In this document: one piece after another, positions 46,851 through 61,100 of the stretch
Layout of the letters: every line of letters starts with the position of its first letter
Numbering within the stretch: position 1 is the first letter of the stretch
From: Enchytraeus crypticus
Lineage: Eukaryota; Annelida; Clitellata; Enchytraeida; Enchytraeidae
Length of the DNA: 64,000 nt
Assembly: GCA_905160935.1 (NCBI GenBank)
Contig: CAJHZI010000596.1
Coordinates: 22,501 to 86,500, forward strand
Direction: 5' to 3'
The notes under the pieces: generated by a model
What the model was told of the DNA's origin: nothing
What the model saw: only the letters and a program-made list of their open reading frames with translations
Database searches by the model: none
Made by a program: the position numbers and the translations under genes

Positions 46851-48169
46851 ACTTAAAAATGAAAAAAAGAATAGAAGTGAATACTTTTAAAATTTGAGTT
46901 AAATTTCAATTTTGAAGTCGCATTCAATCTAGTCTGATGATAGAAAAAATTAAAATTAATTAATTAATTAACGGAATCTAAAGTGAATTGAACTCAATGA
47001 ACTCAGATATCGATCCAACTGTGAACTTGTGAAAGCTTGCTTTAAACAGATTACAAATTACATTGCCTAGAGGGTTAAAATAAGTGTCGACAACGTTTCG
47101 TCGTATCTTTGTATAGCATTAAATATCTTGACAAGTAGAGACCAGCACGGGGCTCCCACCCGCGGGGTCCCCGCGTGGCTCCGCGGTGGCCCTGCGGAAT
47201 TCATTCCAGCCCCGCGGCCCGTTCGAATTCATTCCAGCCCCGCGGGGTCAATTTTATGTTTTTCGCTTATTTGCTTAGTTTCCTAATACTCGCACTTATA
47301 TTCTATTGTTGTTGTTGTGTCAACATTAATTATTATTTTTTATCGGAAGCTCTTCATTTTCAGCGCGATCCGTTGTTATTCCTTTTTATATCTAGCCACA
47401 TTCAGAAATCTTAATCATTGAGATTCTAATCTTTATGAGCCTTTTTCTAGTCTAGTCATTTCATTTTCACCACTTGCTTATTTAAAAAGTATAGCAGCAC
47501 TTGATAATTAAAAAATTTAAGCGATAATTAAATCAAGCAAAATAATAGTTATATTATTCAGAAAACAGATCTTTGGAAAACAGTCACGTTTTAAGTTGTT
47601 CATGGCCTTTGTTGATATTTTTTGTATATAGAAAATGTGTTTAGAAAAAATTGAAAACAGTGTTTACAATTGAATCCTTTACTTAGATTTAGATATTAGT
47701 CTAAATAGTTAGTTAAAGCGTCGCTACTTCTAGTATTTTTGTGTGATTAAGAGTGAAGTTGATATCTCTTATTTCATACAGAATACTTGAAAATGAATAA
47801 AGCAACAAAATAGGCTTGTTTGGAAGTGGATTATTTGCTCTACATGTATATTCTTAATTAAACATCTGCGTGTCTACTATGATGCTACAATTATAAGAAT
47901 AGTTTCTAATGTTCTTAGTAATATTTTACTAGATATAAGACCTTATAAATTAAGAAATCATTTTCCTAAATTATGTAACAGATGTATTGTAGCAAAAATT
48001 ACAGCGCTTAGCTACAATTTTAAGTTTATGCTTGATCAGTTTCATAAAATTCCAGTTATTTTAGAAATATTGGCATTAAGTATCGGTTTAGTGGATTCAA
48101 AATTTTAAATATTCCTTAAGACTTGAGTATTGTACTAATCCACCAAAAAATACACACACCCACATACAC

Positions 48170-48582
48170 AGGGTGACCACTCTTCTGGAAAACCGGGAAA
48201 AGTCAGGGAATTTGAAAGTGGTCAGGGAAAAGTCAGGGAACATGGAAAAAGTCAGGGAAAATAGAATTTTGGCATTCTTACATTTTTAGTATGAAAAGTT
48301 AAAACACTAAGACGCCAATTGTTGGCAAAATTGCATAGGGAGCAGTCTTTAAACCTTTATTATAGGCTATGTGTTTGTAATGTGTAACATGCTGATACTT
48401 GCCTAATTTTATACACTGTAGATCTATCAGTGTAAAATTAAATTGCAAAGTGCATATTGTTTAGAAATCTTTTCTGATATTGTTTTCCAAAATAGAAATC
48501 GATGCTGCGATGGTAACGAAATGTCGAGGCACACTGGAAAAGTCAGGGAATTTGTTGTGGTCTGGAGAGTGGTTGCCTTGCA
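48170..48582. mobile_element. Short inverted-repeat element nested in the hAT-type element
   Basis: CAGGGTGACCACTCTTCTGG at the left and GAGTGGTTGCCTTG at the right are near-inverse; AAAGTCAGGGAA words recur at both ends. No clear target duplication. Confidence 0.6.
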
Positions 48583-48599
48583 TACATAGTGGTTAAATT

Positions 48600-48765
48600 G
48601 GGAGGGAGCATAGCTGGAGGAACAGTATTCCCCTGGCTCTCATTTTTCTGAGGCGCTATCCCGGAGAGGGGCCCATATTAGATAATTGGAAACCTGTAAA
48701 TACATTACGGGGGGGCCGAAAATTGTGACCGTTCCCCTAGCTATGAATTCCCTCTTTAACCTCTG
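48600..48765. repeat. Dispersed repeat (copy 1)
   Basis: Contains ACCTGTAAATACATTACGGG, inverted relative to the copy at 55235-55410. Confidence 0.6.
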
Positions 48766-49237
48766 CACATACATACATATATATATATATATATACATAT
48801 ATCTAATGTACTTGTTACATGTTTAATAATGAAATGTATTATCTTGAAATACATGTTAAAATTTTTCATTGCGGGGTGGAACGGGGTCAGAAATAAGTTA
48901 CACGGCTGCGGGCGGGGTTTGGAATCAATGCTTGCGGGGCGGTGTGGGGACGGAAACAATTTTTTCTGGACGGGGTGGGGATGGAATCATGTCTCACCCC
49001 GCGGGGCGGGGTTGGGTTAAAATTTTCACCCCCGTGCAGGTCTCTATTGACAAGCGACAATCAACCAATTAGATATAGAGAGCTTTTACTGTTTAGTACC
49101 TTCAGGCATACGTAGTAAGTTAAATAGTCTGGATGAATGAGATATCTATCACTGCGATGTGCAATATAAGCATAATATACAATAATAAAAAATTTAATAT
49201 ATGACTGCTAATAATATACTATTATTACTAATATAGG

Positions 49238-49283
49238 CTATAGTCTATATATATATATGTATATATATATATATTATTATATA

Positions 49284-49330
<47 letters not shown>
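49238..49330. repeat. TA microsatellite
   Basis: TA runs separated by TTATTATATATAATTA. Confidence 0.95.
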
Positions 49331-49609
49331 TTAAGCTGAAACCGATCTGCATTTTGAACAAAGTATCTCTCGCATTTTGAACAAATTATTGCACTAGATA
49401 TTTTAATCTGAAATTATATGTATGTGAACCTATTTCACCCCCCAAAACTGTGGTCTAAAATTTGTCTATATCCGTGAGACATAAATGACGTCTGCAAAGG
49501 TACAAGTATTTATATTTTCTTTATCTAAATTGTCCAGGCTGGCCTACAGAATAAAAGTAAACGTACAAAATTGTAAATGATTAACTACATGTATGTTGAT
49601 GTCGATCAT

Positions 49610-49725
49610 TTAAAAATTTTAATACCACATGTTTGAACCGTTAGGCAATTTAGACCATTTTCGGTATAACCAGTCCAGTGAATGCCGAAATTTTACTCTC
49701 AGATAAGCGCGGCTGGGATACCATT
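49610..49725 (-). repeat. tRNA-derived SINE (family B), partial
   Basis: Body portion shared with 5280-5485 (AATACCACATGTTTGAACCG onward); the tRNA-like head is cut off near 49725. Confidence 0.65.
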
Positions 49726-49800
49726 ATCCATGTATATAGGCTGATCTGATGAGTACATACGCAAATGGTAAATTTCAACTTCGAGATTCATGAAAAAAGG

Positions 49801-49888
49801 ATTCGACCGCGGATCAGTATGTTTGCGTTCAAATCCTGGGCTCGCCTTTCACTGATATCGCTTCCGAGCGAGGAAACTGACGTTAGCA
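49801..49888 (+). repeat. SINE family A, 5'-truncated
   Basis: Starts at ATTCGACCGCGGATCAG and runs to the GACGTTAGC tail. Confidence 0.7.
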
Positions 49889-49889
49889 T

Positions 49890-50788
49890 TGCCTTTCCTG
49901 CGTTACGTCTTTACAACTATAATTCGAATTCTAGATCTACTATTCACACATGGACTTTGGCTGTTAAACAAATTTTCTTATCACGCTATTTGTCTTAGAG
50001 ATCTACTTTCATAAATCAAGATTGCAAAACTTCTTGGCAACTATTCTCTAAGTTTCTCTACCTGTTCTGCATGGCTTCTCTTATATTCTCAATTCATAAA
50101 ATCAGACATAGTCCACGGAGAATGTATGCCTCAGTTTAAGTTTAAACCATGCACTTACATTGTTGACTCAACAGATCACACCAACTCTATTTCATCGATT
50201 TCTTAATTGATCCTCATTCGATCAATATAACATCCCTGGCAACACTGTATCGATTTCCAATTAAATAACGACACCGGTTTGAACTTTCATGATCTCTAAT
50301 CAACCACCGGACCTCTAATAATACCCCTACCCATAGTGTACCACAAAACCATAACTCCAAAGATACATCCTTATGCTAATACAATTTTGCGAAATGAATG
50401 AATTGTATTGGCAGAGGAAGCTGTCTTCATTTAATTGGTTTTAACAGAAGTATCTCTATCAATAGGTCAGATCAACTCTCTGAGACAATCTATCATATCT
50501 GTGTGGTCAACCTGATCAGCCTATTAAGAACTAGCGGTTATCTGCAGTTATCTACTAATTAACGAATAGGCGATATTAAATCAATACAGACAGCGCGTTT
50601 GGTATAAAGTATAAACTAGAATAGTGTTAGATCCAGTCTTTATAGTGGAGGCAAAGTGTACGGCTACATCATAGTGAACGTCATCATCGTCTCCTGCAAC
50701 TGACATTGACGTTAAATCATGGCCACAACCGAGGTTCTCTACTACTACTAATAAAAATAATCTAAATAATATTATTACTAAAGCTAAG
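49890..50788. other. Non-coding stretch
   Basis: Nothing recognised. The unidentified first coding exon of the CRAL-TRIO gene could lie here or further left. Confidence 0.4.
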
Positions 50789-50908
50789 GTTAACGTCAGT
50801 TTCCTCACTCAAAAGCGATGACAGTGAAGAGCGAGCCCAGGATTTGAACCCCGCAGATACTGATCCGCGGTCGAATATCTTACAGAAATCGCCACTGGCT
50901 CCAGTCAT
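50789..50908 (-). repeat. tRNA-derived SINE (family A)
   Basis: Minus-strand full-length copy, tail TTAACGTCAGTTTCCTCACT on the plus strand, head CGCCACTGGCTCCAG. Confidence 0.8.
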
Positions 50909-51109
50909 GTAGCAGAGTACTTTGAAGGCCTATTATGTACATGAAAAATCAAGGACTACAGTAAGTGTGTTGCAGTGTCTATGCAGCATTTTAGCAGCGC
51001 TTTCAGTAACATCAAATTCAATCACGTACTGTATTTAATATTCGTAATCTTCTGAACAGTCACTCTATTTTAAACTACTTGCTATCAGCTCTGTGTAACA
51101 GTGCATCTC

Positions 51110-51320
51110 TCTCTCTTAGTGCACTCCCTACTGGTAGGTCCATGGTATATAAAGCATCCACTCTTCTCTGTCTTCCGCTTTCCTCTTCATGTCCACATAT
51201 GAGTGGGTCTTTAAATCATCTAACATTCCTAATCTGGACCTGTCTCCGCCTCTTTTCCCTTCCATTCTACCTTCGCCCCCTATTAATAGACCTTACCCCC
51301 TTAGGATGTTAACCGTGCAT
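51110..51320 (-). mobile_element. LINE (RTE-like) 3'-end fragment
   Basis: Same sequence as 11640-11790, including the ATACCATGGACCTACCAGTA 3' end on the minus strand; target-side coding part lost. Confidence 0.7.
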
Positions 51321-51476
51321 AATGATCTCTAAAGATAATCCGTTGATGTCGAAAGATTGCTTTGATTAATTGAATTGGGATTCGATTGGAAATGAATCCC
51401 AATATCTAAATTGGATGCACACCGTCCGTAAAATGTCATCTACAAGCCAATACATGTGTCTTTATGTCTAACGCAG

Positions 51477-51549
51477 GATAAAGAAAAACGTGCTAAGGCT
51501 CAAACTAAAGTAGCGGAATTGCGGCAGAAATTTCTAAGCAAGTACAACG
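51477..51549 (+). CDS. CRAL-TRIO gene exon a (basic N-terminal helix)
   Basis: 24 codons plus one base, DKEKRAKAQTKVAELRQKFL then SKYN. Acceptor TCTAACGCAG, donor ACG|GTAAGA. Confidence 0.75.
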
Positions 51550-54500
51550 GTAAGAGGTGTATTATACATGTACTTGATGTAAATGTTCATGTATTATATA
51601 ATTATCAGAACCAATGACCTCATCTCAGTCAGCCTCATCCATAGAGGTTTAGGAGAAAAATTGATTAACTTACATATGACTATATGTAAGTTTCAACATC
51701 AACGGATATATATATACATGTATATACTGCATATCCATGTACTTGTATATATATATATATATATACAGTTATCATTCATCATCATCATCAGTTCATTGCT
51801 TTCTGTACAGAACATAGGGCGGCAACATTCCTCCATTCGTTTCTATCATCAGCAATCTTCACAGCGTCTTCCCATGAAATGTTTAATGCTCTTAAATCCT
51901 TGATGATCGTGCCTAGCCAAGTACTTCTAGGTCTTCCTCATGTCCTTTTTCATTCAGTTGGCTTCCAGTTATACACGTATATATACATGTATGTTTTGAT
52001 TTTTAAATTAATTAGCTAACTAAAAACCAATGGCAATATCGAGTTAACTCGAGTTAACTTTCGAATACTAATTCAGCGATAATAGGAAAATAACCAGAGA
52101 CTAGATACGTTAAATTGATCATATATTTCTGGTGATAAAGTGGCAGACTGAGGTTATAAAGTTCAATCCCTGAACAGTAGAGGCAACAGAACTGTGAGAA
52201 GTCATAGTATTTCTCTTAAGGAAGGCTTGCACGTAGACTGGCACTTGAGATGCCCTGTGGTGCAGTGGTAGAAAGCTCGCATCTTGTGGGAGAGATCGTA
52301 GTTTCCAGACTGTGCTACGAGTCTTTCTCTATCCGAACGACTCATAAAACTCAATTGTGTGAACTTCGTGGTGCCCGTACGAATAATGGTCGACCTTAAG
52401 TTTGCATTTTCTATATGACACCTCCGTGTCGACCCAATTAATTGGATATACGTTAAAACAAAATTTAAAAGAAAAGTTAAAAAATAAATACGCGTTATGA
52501 AAATGAAAAATACGTTATTTAATGAAAAACGTTAAATAATACTTTAATATAATACGTTTTATGATAAAAAATAATGCGTTAAAAGTTAAAGATACGTTAA
52601 AAGGAAATTTAAGGCGTAATATGAAACTACTGTGGCCTATATGTAAAATCTTTGACGCAGCCATTCTGGAAAGAGTGAATTAAAATAAATCAACATATTT
52701 TCAAGCTAGTCTATACAGTGGACTTTTCAAAATTTCAAAAACTTTGTTAAATTAGATCCGATTCACAATGTTATCAATTCTACTATGATTTGTCAGTTTT
52801 AAATCTATAAGTGGCATATTAATGGGTTAGCCGATTGTTGTCAGGGCAACAATAATTAAAACTTTATCATTCATATGATAGATTATATTTGAAGGCTCCC
52901 ATAGTGTGCGCATTACGTTGGATGAGATCTAGGTTTGCGATGTTACAAGTTCATTTTATATGTCATTGCTTGTTTAAACAGGGCTTTTAGTGTCATTGAA
53001 GTATGTCTTCTTATATCTCTGACATTCATCATCATCGTTGACGTGCTAATATTATTAATAGGATTGGTTTTGACTCTCTCGCTCTCACTCTCTCTCTCTC
53101 TCTCCCTCCTCGCTCGCTTTCTCTATCCAATGCGCTGTTGTTATTCATTGCATGGATTTAAAATATTTCTACGATCACCTTCAGTGATAAGCTACTGTTA
53201 ATGTGAGGAAGCTATTGATCAGCGAGTAATTGTCGTCATAAAGGCAATGTCTTGTAATGATAAATATTCATTCTTACTTTTTGGCTGGATCACGTGGCGA
53301 TGTCGGTAAGGTACTCGACCGCAGATCAGCATGTGCGGGTTCAAATAGAGAGATTCTAGCCACTAGTTTAGAAAATTTAGTTTCTGATTTAGTTTTGCGT
53401 CGTTTATCTTTTGATGAAATGTGACAATTGAGATTGATTGTTAAGCCAAAGTTTAAACAAAATTGATAAATAATTAATCAAATCATATAATCAATAAAAA
53501 ATATTTAAAACAACTTCTCGTTAACATATCTCAGATATCTAGAGGATCAATGCATGCATCAAATCTAAAATTGTATATCTGTTTAAATTTGTGAAATTAA
53601 AAGTTATAGTAAATATCATGAACGAACATTTTCTATAGGGTTCATTTAGCCAAAGAGTAATACAAGTTCCTTTAGTTGCTTTAAAGGCTAAAGCCAAGTT
53701 TAAGGTCAGTTTTCTGTCTCGACAGGACATCAGTGACGTTGCCGTCAGTTTTGGATTTGAACCAGCACCTACTGACCCATATTCCACATCCTACCGGCAA
53801 GCTACACCGGTTTAGCTCGTAAGTTAGTAATATATTTCTCGTAAAGTTATTCTAATTTATCAATATAGAACTTTTCTCATTAATATCGTTTATTTGATTT
53901 AACCTGAGCAGGTAACATTCTAGACGATACATACGACGAGGCGGACGTTAAATGGGTCAAAACTAACGACGCTTTCTTGAGAAACGTTCTGTGCGCGTTT
54001 AAGACCGGAGGAGACATAGATAAAAGTGTCAATCTGATCAATGACGTTCTGCTATTTAGAGCCAAATATAAACTCAACAGTAAGCAATCAATCAATCAAT
54101 CAACCATCAGTCAATAATAAAAATCAATCAATCAATCAACCATTAATCAATAAATTGATCAATCAATCAATAAGAATTTAACGTCAGGTTTCTCGCCAAA
54201 AGGCTATGAATAGATCAGGGACGTAAATAAGCCAAATGGGCATTTGGCTGACTACCTAACTATAGCTCATTAATCTTCAGACATTATCACATACTGTATC
54301 TTAATAATTCTTCATATTTTATTACCGGTAATTCCTATAAATGACACAATATAACGATATGCTGTTTGAATTTTGAGCTCTTTTGAGCAACCACTTGGTT
54401 GATTTTCATAAGAGTTCTGGATAAGCTACCCAGCACTTCCTGAATCATTGTTCGTCGGCTGGACCCACCGTCACGCTTTGACGCTTTGTATTCACCTATA

Positions 54501-57500
54501 AAATCCAGAAAAGAGCACTCGAACACTTAAAGTTAATGAAGTTAATGCTCTGCTTCATGTCTTTAACTCTATCAATTTATCCTGTATGTTAATTAATCAA
54601 TCAATTAATTAATTAATACAGTATGTTGCTCAATTCATTAGACTTAGCATTAATTTATTAATGCAAAACGTAATGTGCTGCGTCTTATTTTTGTGCTGTA
54701 CAGTGTTTAATACAAAAGAAATATAATTTTGTTCTTAGGGAAATCTTTTATTGTAGATTTCCTTACGAACAAGGCCTTTTATTCGTTGCGTTTATGGCAG
54801 TGTTGTGGTCAAGAAAGATTTGGAAAAGAAATTTATGTGCAGTAGATTAGCCTACATGCCGCTTGAATAATATTACTTCCAACAAATTTATTTTCAAATA
54901 TTTAGTGATCATATCTTAGTTGTCGAATAAAATCTTTGACGTGATACCAATCCCATTTGTGTTCGAATTAAACTGCATTTTATAGCATTAACATTATGCG
55001 CACTTACAACATGACAAAATATTTATACTTTTATCAGTAATTTCTACTTGTATCGTATTTTATATGAACTTCTTGTAATATTGTAATATTATTGTATTTA
55101 TCATATGATTGCTAGGTTTGAAGGAGACGGACTTTAATCCAGCTATAACGAAAGCCAATCCAATAATTATCCAAGGTGTAGATAAACAGGGCTATAAGAT
55201 AAGTAAGACATTCTCATTTAACTGAATTGTATATTGTACGGTCAGTCGTTAATTTGGGAATTAAGAGCTAGGGGACCGATCAGAATTCCCCCCACCCCCT
55301 CCCGTAATGTATTTACAGGTCTTCTAGTACTTAATATGGCCTCTGGCAGGGGAAGGCACCTCAGAAAAGTCAGAGCTCTTAGAACTGAGTTCCCTGTACC
55401 CCACTTTAACAACTGTATACAGTACATTTGCCTTCGGTCAGAATTTATTTGTTATATATTTAGTACTTGCTTTTATTAAAAATTATTACCTCCAGAATGT
55501 TGTTAATATGTTAGAAAGACTGTTGCTTGCCGTCCAGTCGTCTTTCTAATTCATAGTTTAGAGCTTTTGTGACCGTCTAGATTTGATCATAAAACGTGTT
55601 TACAGACTAAATCATGGCTCTCGACAGGAGATAGAAACAGCTTGCTAAAGACAGCAACTTAGCCGTCTCAATACCTAATTAAATTCTCTCTCATAGCTTA
55701 TTAACAAAATACAGAATTGTAACGCAGTCATTGGAGAAGGCGGCATCTTTGTGCAGAGGTTTTAATTCTATTTTACATACTTTTCTCTTGTGCCTAATGA
55801 AATGAGTGATCGGTGGCATACACTCGATTACTGATTTTAAAGTTATTTCTACATTGCAGAGATCATTTGTCATAGCGGCATAATCATAAATCTATTAAAT
55901 GTATTTATGGCACTGCCTTGACTTCTTAGGCGATGACTCATGACTGCGATAACTCATGACTGCGATTAATCGATGACTTCGATTACTCAAGACTGCGATG
56001 ATTCATGACTGCGATGACTCATTATGGCGATGACTCATGACAGCGATGACTCGATGACTGCTATGACTTATTAGACGATGACTCATGACTGCGATGACTC
56101 ATGACTTCGATGACACAAGACTACGATGATTCATTAGGACGATGATTTATTAGGCGATGAATCATGACTGCGATGACTCATGACAGCGATGATTCATGAC
56201 AGCGATGACTCGATGACTGCTATGACTTATTAGACGATTACTCATGACAGCGATGACTCGATGACTGCGATGACTCATGACAGCGATGACTCGATGACTG
56301 TGATGACTCATTATGGCTATGACTCATCTATGACGGCTTAGGCTCAATCACACTTCTGATTCCTTGTTGCATTAGTTTATAATATCGTAGAGTTACGAAT
56401 AGATCATCCTAAAGCTGTTGATCTGATAGCACCATATCAGGCGACTAATTCAATACTTTAGAATAACCATTTCAAAATATTTTACTAGGAAATAATTTTC
56501 AAATTCGATGAGGAATTAACCCATTTCCCTTACTATTAACATTTTAAAAGAGGCTGTGTGCCGCACAGTACAGCATTCAATTGATGGCCATATAATTAAG
56601 TTCCTCTGCCGTAATTTCTCTCATATAAATTGATATTTTTTACAATTTTAAATTCATATAATCCTATATGCTAACAGTGTTCATCAGAGTGGCTGCGGTG
56701 AAGAAGGGAGAACACCCGATAGAGGAAGTGAAGAAAGTCTTCGCACACGCCATGAACCAGCACTACATGAGCGACATAGAGACTAAACTAGTCTGCGTCT
56801 TCGACTGCACTGATGCTGGCGTTTCCAATTTTGTTAGTCTTTTACTGGTACAAATATCATAGTGTAAGATAACAGAGTGTATATCATAGTGTATATCGCA
56901 GTGTATATCATGGTGTATATCATAGTGTATATCATAGTGCATAAGATACTGTTCAGCGCATTTGATCTCAATGGAGAGAATATTTTTCACTGGCTGGATC
57001 TAGTGGCGATGTCGGTAATATATTCGACTGCGGATCAGTATGTGCGTGTTTCAAATCCCGGGCTCGCCTGGCACTGACATCGCTTTTGAGTGAGAAAACT
57101 TACGTTAACACTTAAAATTAGTTTTTTTAGTTTATTTTCATGTCATGATTTAGTAGGTCAAAAGCGTATATTTCTTTTATTCCACAGATGTAAATTTAGA
57201 ACTTTCTGATTGGCTAGAACAGAATATATTTACATGCATAGACAGATTTCATGGGCTCTGTCCATTGAATCGCTCTGTTAAACCAGTCAAGCTGCCATAG
57301 TCCAATCGTTAAATTGTCAGGGTTTAGATCCTGACGTACTAGGTTAGATTGCCGCTCGCGTCACTTTTTAGGTTTAGGACTAGGTTTAGGATTAGGATTA
57401 GGGTAACTGTGGTAGAGAAAACACAAGTGGTCGGGAAAGTTACGAATGTGTATTCGAACACGGTAGGTTTTGGAACAGGGAATGACATGCACTGCACGAC

Positions 57501-58103
57501 ATTTAATGTAAGCAGGCCTATAGAATATATAATATATATATATAAGCCTCACATTAACCGGATAGCGGCGACAGCCTATTTTAAATATAGAGAAAAGACT
57601 TTTGATATATTTGTGAGCCGAGTAACTTTTGTGAAATTGTTTTAAGTAACTAGCATATTTTGATAGTGGTTTGATAACTTAATCACATGATCCCACGACT
57701 ATATCTTACTCTGTTAAAGAAGCTGCAATTCTCGAAGTTAACAACACGCAATACGCATTATGTTGAAATGATCAACCACGTTGAAATCTGTCACTTTTAA
57801 TAACATAAGTTTAAACCGTAAGGCAATTTAATCCATTTTCCGTGTAACCCAGTCAAGTGAATGTCCTATATTTTACACACAGATCAACACGGCCAGGAAT
57901 CGATCCCAAGAGGGTTCTTTTAACCTCAGGATCTGTCATTTAAAACTTTATCACGTTACCTGTCACATCTAACCACGGCTCTATTGAGACATTCAAATGC
58001 ATAATTATACATGTATATAATAATATTAATAATTTGCGTATAATAATGCTATTTGTATACGTGTAAGTTTTTTGCGGTATATCAGATTTCATGTAATAAA
58101 CGA

Positions 58104-58173
<70 letters not shown>

Positions 58174-61100
58174 TATGTAATAATAATAATAATAATTATT
58201 ATTATTTTTATAGTCATTGAGTATTACTGAGCGATGGACATGTTCATTTCTCGTAGATCTTTTCTATCAACCTATGTCCATGAACTGAGACACTCACGTA
58301 AACCTCCATTTCGCTACTACGGTATTACCTTTCCTTGGACTGACTACCCGGATTTTGGCTCGCACCGTTTATTGACCATCTACATGCTGCTCATCGGTTT
58401 TGATTTGGTGCCGTAGCGCTCGATGTTGTCATGGACAACAGTAGCACTCTAATCGTATTGTTGTTGTCTGATTGCAATCAAACAGGCGCAACATATCGCT
58501 TTGCTTCGTATTCTTTTGCACGTTTAATTTTAATAATGTTTAATATTTATATTTATTTTAATCTGGTTGTAACTGATATGTTAGGACACGGACATGGCAA
58601 AGTTTGTGATCGCCTGCAATGATACTTACTTTCCTGAAATATCGTGTAAGTATAAATTTAAACAAATAAGTTATATTGTAATTATAAGTTATATTGTAAT
58701 TATAAGTTATATTGTAATTATAAGTTATATTGTAATTATAAGTTATATTGTAATTATAAGTTATATTGTAATTATACTACAATTTATTCCACAATAAAAG
58801 CTGCGAGGATTTGTAAGATTCTAAGGGATTTTATTTATGTTTGTAAAGTGAAATATTTCGGCTGAACGCGTTCTGAGTTGTGTACTTTTGACCTATGCTG
58901 ATGCAATAAGAAGCAACCTAGCAGGAACTGATGAAAGAAATGGAAAACCATCTCAGCAGCCTTGATTTTCTAAGCTATCGGCTACAGTAATATTTTGCAA
59001 AGGCTTAATCTTGATCTTGGATGCGGTTAACTTGTTAGTCATCAGAATGCTTTAACACTTGAAGCACCGCGATTTCAAACTATCTAATAGTACCAAAAGC
59101 AGTCAAATTGACTGCTGTCATTATTATGTGCAAAAGAACAGGTTTTACTTTCTTTCTTCGTAATATTATGCACTATTGTTTATTCTCGTATTATTTGTAA
59201 AATTATCCAGTTGCATTTCGAGTTTTTATATTTTGCAAAATTGAAAAATTAAATATCCAAACTCTAAATCACAAAAAACACATGTTTCTGTTGTACGTAA
59301 CCATAATCATGTGACTGTTTCTTCACAGTTAAAAAGAAAAATACAAGTAGAGTTTACGTAATATGTTGTTTAGTTTATCTTATAAGTAATGTCACTATCG
59401 TCATTCAACTAATCATCATCCCCCTCATCGTCGGCGTTACAACTGACTCATACAGTTTGACGTTCAACGCGTGAAGTGCAGCTTCCACAAACCATTTTCT
59501 TGCAGTGAAAGCAACTTTCGCGTGCTTTGTTATTGCTGCACTTGCTAACCTGGCAATTACGTCGTTTGTTTTGATTGGTAGAGGTGGCTTTATCTCCCTG
59601 CTGAGCATGCCCCGTAGATCTCCGACTCACCACGTATGGGTTTCTCAGTTCATCTGAAAGTTGAAGTAGGAAATTCCTCCTTCTAATAGTCTTGCCGGTC
59701 ACTTCCTTGTGTAGTATCTTGCGTTTATCCCGGCAAGATCAAGTATATTGTAAAATACTTGTGTTGGCCAAAGTCGCGATCCGGCCTTTACCGTGTATTT
59801 GCGTGCCATTTGATCATCACCACATCAACACCGAATTTAGTTGAGTTGTATAATGCGACCGTTCCAGATATGTTTTGGTATTAGTCCCTATTGATAGCGA
59901 CTGATGCATTGAGCTGAGCAGCACCACAAGCTTGCCTGGCTTACTCTTGTAAATTGTAAGTGTACAATTCTCATGTTTCAGAATAGAGTACTATGCAGTT
60001 CTTTTGTTTTGACAAGAGCAGTTGAGGGTGGAAGTTCGCGTCTGACTTTGTCCACCTTGCCAACGATGCTGGTTTCCTTCAATGCAAGTTCCTTTGCCAG
60101 GTTGAGCAACAGACCACTTGAAGCATATGCACCACTCGCATACAATATTGCGATGAGTGCATCGAGTTCATAACACGCCATTGTCCATGATTCATCACCA
60201 AGCTCGTGTCGGGCCTCTGTTTCAGTTGCATGCACTGTATGACGAATCATTGTTTCATCAACTAAAAGTTTGAATGCTCTTTCCATCTGGTCTTCTGAGA
60301 TATGGTGCTTAGCATGTGGGGTTGGACCAGCATTCTCCTTTACAATGTTATTGCTAATATGTACATGAATCTATACAACACCGAACAATACCGTAGCGTG
60401 CAGTATTTTGGCTCATCGGATTTTGGATTTGTGGGTCGCCTCCAGCCCTCCCACCACGACCTTTCCCACTACGATCTCTCCCACGGCTAACGATTCTACC
60501 ATGACCTATCCCATCGTGAGCTACTCCACCATGAAATGTATTCGTTTCTAATCCAGAACCCGTTTGATATGTCACCACTCTATTCAGAGCTGTGGATTCC
60601 TCCACGTCAGAGCTCACTCCAGGACTGTCTTCCGCATCATCTGAAGCTACAGAGCTACTGTTGGGCCAGTCCATATCACGAACAATATTGTCTTCTATTT
60701 CGCCTTTAGCGTCCGTATAACCGGATTCATCATCAGCCAGCTGGTTCAGCAGAGATAAGGTTTGACAACCAGACAAACGTTTGGCCTATTCATTGCAGTT
60801 GATTTTAATACTGTACATGCATTATGATAACAAATACGCACATATTATTGACAACAACTAAGTAAGACGTATACCAAAATTTCAGCTGATCGATGCACTG
60901 CTTCCACTATATATCATTTACTTTGGACTGATTTTCTAGATTTTAGAATTTGCACCGTTTTTGGACCTTCTTTTTCTTCGCCGGCTTGATTTTGTCTCAA
61001 TAGTGCTCGATGTTGTCATTGATGACTGTAGCACGCTAATTGTTATTATTATTGTTATTATTACTAAAAAAGTAGACTTAAACGATTTATATGTGGGTAT

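Larger units (their letters stand above)
47136..49046. mobile_element. Non-autonomous hAT-type element with GC-rich ends
   Basis: Ends TAGAGACCAGCACGGGG and reverse TAGAGACCTGCACGGGG with exact 8-bp duplications TTGACAAG (47128-47135, 49047-49054). 1911 bp. Both ends are C/G-rich arrays of CCCCGCGGGG-type words, while the interior is AT-rich; no transposase seen. Confidence 0.88.

Noticed and set aside
48170-48582. 8-bp target duplication around the inner element of the hAT copy
   Set aside because: CACATACA and CATACATA do not match; both are just CATA-rich DNA.
50941-50961. ATG-containing stretch with a GTAAGT donor as first exon of the CRAL-TRIO gene
   Set aside because: It would join in phase 2, while exon a needs a phase-0 junction.
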